This document shows positions 22,555 to 31,234 of a stretch of DNA of 64,000 nt, in pieces. Both the position numbers and the translations under genes were made by a program. Position 1 is the stretch's first letter; each line of letters opens with the position of its first letter. The stretch is taken from positions 20,676,765-20,740,764 of the forward strand of contig NC_087074.1 of NCBI RefSeq assembly GCF_026151205.1. Direction: 5' to 3'. The notes under the pieces are model-generated. The model made no database searches, was not told the origin of the DNA, and worked only from the letters and a program-made list of their open reading frames with translations. The stretch comes from Bolinopsis microptera (taxonomy: Eukaryota; Ctenophora; Tentaculata; Lobata; Bolinopsidae).

Positions 22555-23711
22555 CAGAGGCGGCCTCTGCTGGGGAGGGTGGTAATGAATAATGTAACGA
22601 GGAGGCTTCTATCTTGTGGACTGTGGAGTTGTTGCCGTAACGAGAATTGAACCAATCTTGCTCAACATTTAATACTTTTCATTTTACCTCATGGTTTATC
22701 GGAAACTCTCGGCGGGAGCTCGATGAAATGTGCCATTAAGGGGGGGGGGGGGGGGGGGGGGGTTCCATTAGCTTGAATTGTAAATTCTATCAGTCCAAAT
22801 TTGTGTAATAATATGAGTGAGAGTTCAGGATTGATGAAAACTGGTTGCAAATTCTAAAGGTTCCGATTGAGGCTGAAGCATGACGAGGCTGATCATTCGA
22901 TGGGGTAATTTCAATAGTGATGCCGGACTTTACGATCAATTTACTAACACTTGCCTGAATGTTGATCGTTGGCTGATAATTGTGTTAACTGATGAATTGT
23001 ATCTGCGTTTAATCGGAACAAGAGTTTTAGGAGTTGCTATTAAGGAGCGTCAAGTAGTGTTGCCATGGTAACAAGTAGTGTTATCCAATACACGAGAATT
23101 TACCAGATCTACAGTTAATGAGTAGTATTTAATAGAATTAGATAGAGTACAAATTACAATAGGAAATTGGGAGATAAGGTCTGGCCTAAGGCCAATATAC
23201 AATGTTGATACAGACGATATTCATATAGATTGCTTGGTTAAATGATAGCTTGATAGGGTGGTAATGCGGCATGTGCCCTATTTCCCAAGTTCCTATCGCA
23301 ATGAAGGCTGTATCCAGCCTCTACGAATCAAAATAATCTTAATATGTACGCACTGCAATCTATAACATAAATTAACTTTAATCGTAATATCATAGCTTTA
23401 ACCAGCGTCCCTACTACAAAGTATTTAATTATCAAATATATAATATTATGTGTTTTAATTAAGTATCAAAATATTTGTTAATGCGTTCAACGATGCATGT
23501 GTTTGTTTTAATTTAGAATACTGAATATTGAAATTTGGTTTCACGATATAATTATATAAATAATTTTTACTTAGCTGTTAGACATTAATATTAGTAAAGT
23601 TGTTTTATTTTGTTTTCCAAAAGGTTTGGTATAATGGTATAATCTACTATTGAATCGTGTGAATTCAACGTCAATCCTTAAATTTTCAGCTCTTGAAAAC
23701 GTTATTTTCAG
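22555..23711. other. spacer between exons M and N, with a 22-bp G run
   Basis: No gene supported. It contains a homopolymer of G at 22,741-22,762, a short GTTGCCATGGTAACAAG palindrome near 23,058, and AT-rich sequence ending in the exon N acceptor. Confidence 0.5.
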
Positions 23712-24130
23712 GCTCTGCAAAACACACGGCCTCTCCCTGGCCCTATACCACTGGAAGCGGTAGTACCAGTACCGCTACCTTTGCTCAGTGTACCACGTGC
23801 GGACAACAACTCAGTTGCTCGGGAGCACTGAGGAGACACGTGAAGCTTGTTCACCTCAAACAGAAGGACTTCGTGTGCAAGTACTGCAGCCGCGCATTCA
23901 GCACGTGCAGCAACATGAAGAAACACGTGCAGACCATGCATATCGACTACAGACCATTCAAGTGCTTCTTCTGCGATAAGACGTTTAAGAAGCCCCACAG
24001 TCTGAACTCTCACATGTTTACAGAACATGGAGGTAAACGTGTTTCTTCTGAGCAGTGGGATGAGTTGCGGAGGATTGAGATGCAGATGAAGGGAGGTAAT
24101 CAGAGTTCCTCCAACGTGAATACGGACTAA
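23712..24130 (+). CDS. alternative terminal zinc-finger exon N (three C2H2 fingers)
   Basis: Acceptor AACGTTATTTTCAG, then GC TCT GCA AAA: the shared phase. After a Ser/Thr-rich leader come three classical fingers: CTTCGQQLSCSGALRRH-x4-H, CKYCSRAFSTCSNMKKH-x4-H and CFFCDKTFKKPHSLNSH-x4-H, then a 35-residue tail ending NVNTD. It lacks the H-x9-C finger of exons A-M, and the SCxxALxRHVKxVHLxQ finger resembles exons O and P, so it belongs to a second subfamily of the array. It is the largest intact exon of the set. Confidence 0.87.
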
Positions 24131-24731
24131 TAACTGAAGCTGTAAGGTCACCACGTTGTCCTGTGGCTGTTGTTCGATGGGATATTTCGCCGTAAGCGTT
24201 TTTGCACACTATAGCTAGGATGTAATACACAAGTTAACTTTTTTCTATTGGCTGTAAGTATTTAACATCTATTAATACGCAAGTATTTGTTTTTCTACTT
24301 TTAAATATTTTCTTTGTATAGAGACTTATATAATATATAGGTGATGGGAGCTTTAGTTTCGGATAGTCTGCCTTAAGTAAATATAATGTATAGAGCTCCT
24401 TAACTTAATTCTATGGTAATTATTATAAAGTAGTGCACCAGAAACGATCAATCAGCACAGAAAGTAGTGGTTACCTTTAACAGATTATTTAAAGACTGGA
24501 TGTGATTGTTTCAAGATTTAATAGACTAACCTTACTCTTTAAAATGTCGTTCCATTTAAAACGTAATTAGTTGAATTTTAAACGTCAAGTATTTCAAGCC
24601 CACAGGGCGTCTTGTTTAATAATAATAGTTATAGTTCACGCTCTTTCTATTTTAGCTTTTGATGACATAATGTGTTTTGCTTAAAGAAAAAAGTTGTTAA
24701 ATTTTAATCAAAGGAACTTTCCGAACTAGCC
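24131..24731. other. spacer before the HDHD3-like gene
   Basis: About 600 bp of AT-rich sequence. It should hold the 3' untranslated region of exon N and the promoter of the next gene; no clear promoter motif is seen. Confidence 0.45.
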
Positions 24732-25454
24732 ATGAGACGAGTGATATCGCTGGATTCTACTGGCACCCTCTTAAACATATCCAAATCAGTTGGACACCAG
24801 TACCTCCGAATCTTAGATAGCTTCTTTCCCGGTTCCCTCTCTGCCCAAGATAAAACACTCCTGACTAAAGAATTCAATGTAAACATGCCCCTACATTACA
24901 AGGAGGCTCTCAAGAAGAATCCCAATTTTGGACATGGTAGTATAGGGGTTTATGAATGGTGGAAAGGGCTAGTTCGGCAGCTCTACCTGTCCTCTCACAT
25001 CGACATGAAGGATTACCAGTTTTCTCTTCTCTTTGACGACACTTACAATCAGTTCAGGACGACAAACTGTTGGGACATGTACCCGGAAACAATCCCAGTT
25101 CTTGAGGAGATCCAGGCTCGTGGTATTGATGTGGTGGTTACCAGTGATTTCGATGTGGGTCTTGTGAATATTCTCCGACAACACGGACTGTTTAAACCTG
25201 ATGACATCTCCAGCTCTCTTGTCAAAGAGGTGATCACCTCCTATGAGCAGGGTCTTGCTAAGCCGGACCTTCTCAAGTTGGTGAAAGAGAAATGGGACAT
25301 TACTGTGCACGTGGGGGACAGTTACGAGAGAGATGTGGTGGGGGCTGAGAAAATAGGGGTGTTGCCCATTTTTGTAGATAGGGGGAACAGTGGCATTTGT
25401 AAACTTCACCCTTCCGTTCAGACGTTATCAGGGATTTTAGATTATATCAAGTGA
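24732..25454 (+). CDS. hdhd3: HAD-superfamily hydrolase, HDHD3-like, intronless
   Basis: A single-exon, 240-residue protein of the haloacid dehalogenase superfamily. Its length (human HDHD3 is 251) and its landmarks match HDHD3: an N-terminal strand with LDSTGTLL (motif I, residues 7-14), a cap with NFGHGSIGVYEWW, motif II VVTSDFD (about 136-142), the motif III lysine in AKPDLLK, and motif IV VHVGDSYERDVVGA. In motif I the usual second Asp (DxD) is absent (D-S-T), as in human HDHD3 (D-V-K), so ordinary phosphatase chemistry is doubtful; the substrate is unknown for the family. ATG at 24,732 is the first in frame and directly precedes the motif I strand. It lies within the zinc-finger exon array on the same strand, between exons N and O, so it is nested in an intron of that locus for isoforms using later exons. 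Confidence 0.88.
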   Translation: MRRVISLDSTGTLLNISKSVGHQYLRILDSFFPGSLSAQDKTLLTKEFNVNMPLHYKEALKKNPNFGHGSIGVYEWWKGLVRQLYLSSHIDMKDYQFSLLFDDTYNQFRTTNCWDMYPETIPVLEEIQARGIDVVVTSDFDVGLVNILRQHGLFKPDDISSSLVKEVITSYEQGLAKPDLLKLVKEKWDITVHVGDSYERDVVGAEKIGVLPIFVDRGNSGICKLHPSVQTLSGILDYIK

Positions 25455-25788
25455 CACATTGTGGGTTTTCAGAGCTTAAAGGGTTTTTATATGATTTGAA
25501 TGTGATCGAGCTTCATTTTCAAGCACATCCATAAATACCCCAATAGTTAACTTTGAATTTCCTATGAATAGTCTGTACAATGATTTGGTGTATAAATGTA
25601 TGGTTATTAAGCATAATTTCATTGAAGTCAATTTATGATTATCAATTGTTTTTGTTACATTGCCTGCTATTCCTTTTTAAACCGATCAACGTTGAAGTAC
25701 AAAGTCACTCTGTGTTCCGGATTGGAGTCTGGGATTGTTTTTGGATCTTGAAACCTAAATTAACCAGTTCCATGTCCACTTGTCTCAG
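25455..25788. other. spacer between HDHD3-like gene and exon O
   Basis: No gene seen; ends in the acceptor TCCACTTGTCTCAG of exon O. Confidence 0.5.
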
Positions 25789-25994
25789 GGCCCAAGATCC
25801 ATCACCGCTGTGGTGAATGTGGCAAAATGCTGAGCTGCCGGGCTGCTCTGGGTAGGCACATCAAAGTGGTGCACCTCCGGCAGAAGAAGTGGCAGTGTCA
25901 GTTCTGTGACAAACTGTTCGGCCAAAACTCTGATAGGATAATCCACGAGAATAGGAACCACGGAGTGCAAGTGGCGGGATATTTTGAGAATTAG
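25789..25994 (+). CDS. alternative terminal zinc-finger exon O
   Basis: Acceptor CACTTGTCTCAG, then GG CCC AAG ATC: the shared phase. Finger 1 CGECGKMLSCRAALGRH with H-x4-H (KVVH); linker LRQKKWQC; finger 2 CQFCDKLFGQNSDRIIH with H-x4-H (ENRNH). Ends AGYFEN-stop. Both fingers are classical C2H2, resembling the finger pairs of insect Broad in spacing. It is almost a duplicate of exon P. Longer open frames on the opposite strand here are shadows. Confidence 0.85.
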
Positions 25995-26443
25995 TGGTTC
26001 TGTAAGCTGCTGATTTTAGTGTTTTGTTTTTAGGTAAGTTCTGTTGTTCAAAAGTTGTTTTTTTTCTGATGGCATGTCTGAATGTTTGTAGATCTTGTAA
26101 CCCTAAGATTTGATACATTTTATATTTGTTAGAGTTGATAAACTTGATGACTTTGTATTTGGACGGATAACTGAAAGTTAGAATGATGGAATATCTCTTA
26201 TGACCTATCTACTATATCTCATTTAGACGTTAGTCAACTGTGACGGACGTAGCCTCCCAATAGGGAGGTAAAGTGGGTGCCCCAACATAAAAAAAAAAAA
26301 AAAACTCATTTAAATCCCGTCGACACAATTTCCATACTGAATTTGATAGAAGAGGATGAAAATATGAATTTCAATAATCCTAAAACTTTGGGGCCACACA
26401 CAATTTTACATCTCAGATAATATAATTCCTATTTTCCCAGCAG
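25995..26443. other. spacer between exons O and P
   Basis: Contains GACGGACGTAGCCTCC, a short CCTCCCAATAGGGAGG inverted repeat and an A20 run near 26,289 (possibly the tail of a small retroposed element). No gene. Confidence 0.45.
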
Positions 26444-26637
26444 GTGACCACGTGTTGAGTCACTCATGTCAAACTTGTGGTAAGATACTGAGCTGCAAAG
26501 CGGCACTCATCAGACATGTTAAAGTAGTGCACCTTAGACAGAGAAACTTTGTCTGTAGACACTGCGGCAAGCCGTTCGGACAGAACTCCGATAGGATCAT
26601 TCACGAAAACTCTGTCCATTCTAAGACTGATAACTGA
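26444..26637 (+). CDS. alternative terminal zinc-finger exon P
   Basis: Acceptor CTATTTTCCCAGCAG, then GT GAC CAC GTG: the shared phase. Finger 1 CQTCGKILSCKAALIRH with H-x4-H (KVVH); linker LRQRNFVC; finger 2 CRHCGKPFGQNSDRIIH with H-x4-H (ENSVH). Ends SKTDN-stop. It shares AALxRHxKVVHLRQ and GQNSDRIIHEN with exon O. Confidence 0.86.
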
Positions 26638-27171
26638 TAGAGTTACTGGGTGTCCCTAAAAAGGGCGATCAAGTGATTACTTTTTAATTTTATAGCCCAA
26701 GAACAGGTTATAGTGTTATATATTATTTACAGTGTCCATTCTGATTACTTTTTTGTGGTATGTAATGGTTCGTGGTAACTGGTATGTAATGTTTCAGAGT
26801 TGTTTTATCAATTGTGATTTACAATGATTTGCAATACATCATTTTAGAACGTCGCTTTTAGTAAGTTTTATTTTGGCCTTAATTTCGCTGTATTTGTGTA
26901 TTTTGATCAATTTTTATAACAGTTGACTGATTTCCCCATGCATATTTTCGGCTGATTTTGTCCTATCTATTTAATATTCAGTTTAAAATATCATCAGTGA
27001 ACATTTAAAAAAAATTATGACAGTCTATTTTATTGAACATTTAAAATGTTGCGATTCTATCACTAAAATCATCCGAAAATTTGATCAATTGAAAAAATTC
27101 GTTCTTACTTTTTTGAGGAAACTGTAAAGAAATAATTCTACTAATACTCTTAACCCAGCCCCCAATTTCAG
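26638..27171. other. spacer between exons P and Q
   Basis: AT-rich, no gene; ends in the pyrimidine-rich acceptor CCCCCAATTTCAG of exon Q. Confidence 0.5.
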
Positions 27172-27376
27172 AGCTGAGATCGACAACGTGCGAACAATGT
27201 GGTCTAACGCTAAGTACGAAACAAGCCCTAACAAGACATATCAGAGTAGTACACCACCGAATCAAGATGGGTCACGTGATGCCCATATAAGGAGTGTCAA
27301 ATGTCGGTACTGCAGCAGAGCGTACAGACACCTCCATGAACAGAACCGTCATCGCAACACTCAATCACGTCGCTGA
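27172..27376 (+). pseudogene. zinc-finger exon Q, split by a 26-bp insertion
   Basis: In the shared phase (AG, then CTG AGA TCG) finger 1 reads CEQCGLTLSTKQALTRH with H-x4-H (RVVH) and runs to a stop at 27,288-27,290. Finger 2 (CRYCSRAYRHLHEQNRH) and the terminal stop at 27,376 lie in another frame. The two frames are separated by 26 bp (27,269-27,294) that recur exactly at 29,052-29,077; without them finger 1 and finger 2 would be joined by a seven-residue linker of normal length. The exon as present yields only one finger. Confidence 0.72.
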
Positions 27377-28627
27377 AAAAGAAATAACTGTGGACCATAA
27401 TAGTTGTAGTATCCATATTTAGTTTTGATGATTTGTTTTTAGAACGAACTTTTTACTTTTTACTCTAATACGATTGACTGTCAGTGCATCACATGCTCAA
27501 ATGAGCTGGGATCAAAAGATATGGTGTATTAATGAATGTGCAGTGATTAACTTTTAGAACACATGAAAGATTTTTATCAAAATGCACAAAACATTACAGC
27601 TCACGATTAATGGCGAAAATATTCTACTAAGGTCCGCAACATTTTTCGGCGGAACAATGAATATATATATTCTTCCAGCTAGTGCCAGTGGCTTTGCAGA
27701 ACCCGACGGGTTTGACGCGGAATTCACTTCAAAATTTTCTCTGTTGACTCCGGCAGTCAAGCTTATATTATTACGTTCACCCAAAATTATCACATTTTGG
27801 TTTATACTGCAGATGGACAAAACGGTTTTTACAAAACCCTAACCATAACCCCGAAACTAGTCATAACCGGAACCCTAACGTGTAACGGCCCTAACGGTAA
27901 CCCATAAAAATCGAATACAGAATACGCGTTTTACCAGCCTGTCACGTTCAACAAAAACACCTTTTTGTTAATAACTCCCCAGATAACTTCCCACATAACC
28001 CCCATAACTTCCCTTACAGGGACGCATTTTAACATAACATTAACCTTTCGTCATGGAGGGTGATTCTGAATCAGCGTCCAAAAATACATCGACCGTAATT
28101 ATTTGTATATCCACAGGGGGCAGGGCCCTCTTACAAGATATAAAAAATTGTCGAGCGATTTAGTGGGAGTGCTTGACTCATATCCTATTTACAATTAAAC
28201 TTTACTCCGGCCTTGGATCATTATATTTTAGTTTATGAGGTTCCGTTGACGCGAAATCTGTCAGTCGGAGACAAACCCGCACGCACCTGACGATTTAATG
28301 AGTCAGCCGTAGGATCTGCGGTTAGAATTTTGAGTTCGTCAAAAATTAATCCTGCGAACCCTTGATAGTACTGTGTACCAATTCACATAGCCAATAAAGC
28401 CATGTGCCTTCTGGGCTCTGGTTAGAGCAACTATGTACCAGAACTAACCATTTTTAGACAAATATATCATCGGCGTCATATTAAAACAAAATTAGAAGTT
28501 TCGACCCACAATCGGACAATCCTGTTACATTAAGTACTAGTACAGAGGGAGCAAATCACTATAATGTTAATAAATTAAGTAATTATCCCAGAAATGAGTA
28601 AGGCGTCACTTAACATTATTATTAGTA
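27377..28627. other. long spacer, no gene seen
   Basis: About 1.25 kb without a supported gene. At 27,836-27,905 there is a degenerate run of CCCTAACC/CATAACC-like words. The remainder is unique AT-rich sequence. Confidence 0.5.
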
Positions 28628-28945
28628 TTACCTAGCTTGCTAGGTTATTGCTTGCTTCTCTCACGTAATCGCAAGACTAGAAGCTCGAAAAGAGCACCAC
28701 GCATACTCATAGGGATAATAGGCACGCCTGGTAGTGGTAACACTTAGTAGTAGTTTTTAAACTAGTAACACACTACTTACTTACACACTACTCACACACC
28801 ACGCATAGGGATAATAGGCACGCCTGGTAGTGGTAACACTTAGTAGTAGTTTTTAAACTAGTAACACACTACTTACTTACACACTACTCACACACCACGC
28901 ATAGGGATAATAGGCACGCCTGGTAGTGGTAACACTTAGTAGTAG
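28628..28945. repeat. dispersed repeat copy 2 and 96-bp tandem repeat
   Basis: The stretch at 28,630-28,700 is related to 16,432-16,520. It leads into about 2.5 copies of a 96-bp unit beginning CACCACGCATAGGGATAAT and containing GTAACACTTAGTAGTAG. Confidence 0.85.
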
Positions 28946-29019
28946 TACGGAAATTTTAAGGGTCAATTTCTCGACGATTGTGTTTCCAGTTTCCAATTTT
29001 ATTAAAACTAACTGCCCAG

Positions 29020-29124
29020 GTTTGGAGGCGCTCCAGCTCGCTGATGACTACGGGTCACGTGATGCCCATATAAGGAGGTTTGAAGCTTTTGGAGATATAG
29101 ACCCTGGCTCCGCAGCAAATGGAG
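29020..29124 (+). CDS. possible internal exon R of the zinc-finger locus
   Basis: A 105-bp open segment between an acceptor (AACTGCCCAG) and a donor (GGAG then GTTAGT). It enters in the shared phase and leaves in the same phase, so it could be spliced between the common region and exon S without changing frame. The peptide (LEALQLADDYGSRDAHIR, then FEAFGDIDPGSAANG) has no recognised domain. It contains the 26 bp found also in exon Q. It is a prediction only; it could equally be chance. Confidence 0.4.
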
Positions 29125-29333
29125 GTTAGTACCTAAATCTAGGATTCTCTATGCGCTATGGCAATTTATAAAAATTATCATCTGAAAACAGAAAACGTGC
29201 AATCAGGGATTCTAAGTGGGGCAACTTTTCAAACCCCCCTCCCGGACAACCTTACACAATGTCAAATGTGTCCCTAAACTATCTCTTGAAGTTGCCACAG
29301 TAGCTAAGACGATGAATAATAAAACCTCTTCAG

Positions 29334-29548
29334 GACCAGGCAAACACGACGTATCAGAACGCTCCTGTCAGCTTTGTGGGAAGATATTCACGAAGAAATG
29401 CGACTTAAAGCGGCACATAAACCAGGTACACTTGAAACTGCGACCCTACAAATGTGATCAGTGCTACGCCAGCTTCCCTCGGAGACCTCAGCTCAGAGCT
29501 CATATTGTCAAGCATCATGAGTCCGTCACTTCGGATGCAAACGATTGA
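29334..29548 (+). CDS. alternative terminal zinc-finger exon S (last of the array)
   Basis: Acceptor AAACCTCTTCAG, then GA CCA GGC AAA in the shared phase; a second AG six bases on (GACCAG) keeps the same phase, so either may be used. Finger 1 CQLCGKIFTKKCDLKRH with H-x4-H (NQVH); linker LRPYKC; finger 2 CDQCYASFPRRPQLRAH with H-x4-H (VKHH). Ends TSDAND-stop. The leader GKHDVSER resembles exon C (GKHDLDSAK). No further finger exon is seen before the convergent ACADM gene. Confidence 0.85.
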
Positions 29549-30968
29549 AGAAAAATAATGTGGTTGATTTGTAAATGGGTGAAAGTCAGAAAGCGGTGCA
29601 CAGTCTATATTCACTATGAACTGACGAATCAGTTTGCAGTATTAACTCATGGGTACCTAAAACACAGCTAATTTGTAATTACGGGTACGCTTACTAATAT
29701 GTAATAACTGGTAACGCATGGAATTAAATATTCTTATCGGTATTGATACACGTTGCATTCCCCTTTTTGCGAAAGGGATATGCAACGTGTATTATAGCAA
29801 TAATCGTTATAATATACATCATTATTTGTATACTTATTAATTGGAAGTGCATGTACATTATTGATTGATTTATAGTTTATAATTTAACACTTACTATCTA
29901 TAATTCCTGCCGAATTTTTATCTGGGCTAATTTTAAGATATGATGTATTATTTGCAAATTACAATCACGTTAAATAGGTAACTCGATAAATCTACCAATT
30001 CTAAATCGGTGCACTATATTGTGAAAATATTAAGTTGATGTGATATGTCCATTAAGTAATTCATGACAGAACTATATTAATATTATTCAATAAACAATAA
30101 ACATTTATGATTTAACCACTGTTTCATTTCGTAAACGAATTTCACTATGAGCGAATGTCTCATTTATTGAAGAATTGGGCATTTACAAATTTCCCGTTGA
30201 CTGACCAAGTGTCACTTTCATCTGATAATTGTTCAAGTGAAGCAAATGAAATCTTAGGTGATCGCACACAAAGTAATATACAATACTTGCATACAATATA
30301 TATACTCGATTTATTCGTGAACAAGAAGTTCCCACGCGCGCGCGTGGTATGTCGGCGTGCGCTAAAAAATGGTGTGCTACCATACAATTATGTCTGGCGG
30401 CTCACAGATATTACAGTCAAAGAAGGACTTTGGTACAGAAAGTCCAACTGACCCACTCTAGTATCCTGTATTCAGCTACATAATTCGATTGTATTACCAG
30501 TTTATCTGACGCAACAGTCACGTTCTTAATATCAAACGCCAGTGAAAGTACCGGTCGTTATCTTAAAATTTGATGTAATTTGTAAACGGAGCAAAACATA
30601 ATAACGGACAATCGAAAATCGCATGTTTGAAATATTTTACTAATCAGTGTTAAACAAAAATACAAAACAATTATTCATTAATGGGCACTAGGTAACAATC
30701 TTAATTCATAGATGCACAATTGAAAAATCAAAGTTAGTAAATCGATACAGTTAATTTAATCAAAAGAGCCCTACTCATTAAAAATAAGGGACGGCTAATA
30801 TACTCTGAATAAAATTCAAGCAATAGAAACATGCTGTACAACAAATCATAAGAATCGATGAAAGTTATGTAATAAATAGGGTCAGTAGTTTTTAATTAAG
30901 ACAGTTTATAGTTTTGAATCGAAACAAAAATGCAATGTCTGCTTTTAAGTTTCGTAAAAAGTACTTAT
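29549..30968. other. intergenic stretch between convergent genes
   Basis: 1.4 kb of AT-rich sequence separating the end of the zinc-finger locus (+) from the 3' end of ACADM (-). Two AATAAA words near 30,087-30,100 could end the + strand transcripts. It contains a hairpin at 29,746-29,792. Open frames at 30,155-30,451 show no recognisable protein features and are not called. Confidence 0.5.
29746..29792. repeat. strong hairpin
   Basis: ATACACGTTGCAT at the left arm is matched by ATGCAACGTGTAT at the right, with further pairing of CCCCTTT and AAAGGG around a short loop. The origin is unknown; it may be a transposon remnant. Confidence 0.8.
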
Positions 30969-31234
30969 TTAAAAGTATTTGGTCATGTGCTCTCGGCCGA
31001 TGATAAGTTTTTGAATCTGATCCGTTCCCTCGTAGATCTGGAAGATCTTTGCGTCCCTCATAAGCTTTTCTACTGGATAATCCTTGTTGTAGCCGTTCCC
31101 ACCGAACACCTGCACTGAATCGCTTGCGTTTTTGTTAGCGGCGATAGCGCCGTACAGTTTACCGATAGAGGCGTAGTAAGTGTTTCTGCGTCCCTCATCA
31201 TAATCGGCACACGATCTCCAAACAGCAAGTTTAG
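30969..31234 (-). CDS. ACADM: ACADM exon 7 (terminal)
   Basis: 266 bp to TAA; encodes [15 protein letters not shown], the flavin-contact [20 protein letters not shown], and IYEGTDQIQ with the catalytic Glu. Confidence 0.93.

Noticed and set aside
27269-27294. Reading the 26-bp insert in exon Q as a miniature intron
   Set aside because: The GT...AG inside it spans 24 bp, and its removal does not join the two finger frames; only removal of 26 bp does, and such an intron would be too small.
27836-27905. Telomere-like CCCTAA words (interstitial telomere)
   Set aside because: The words are irregular and mixed with CATAACC and GGAACCC; no uninterrupted TTAGGG-type run.
30155-30451. 98-codon open frame on the + strand between the convergent genes
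   Set aside because: No recognisable domain, overlapped by open frames on the other strand, AT-rich, no homologue recognised.
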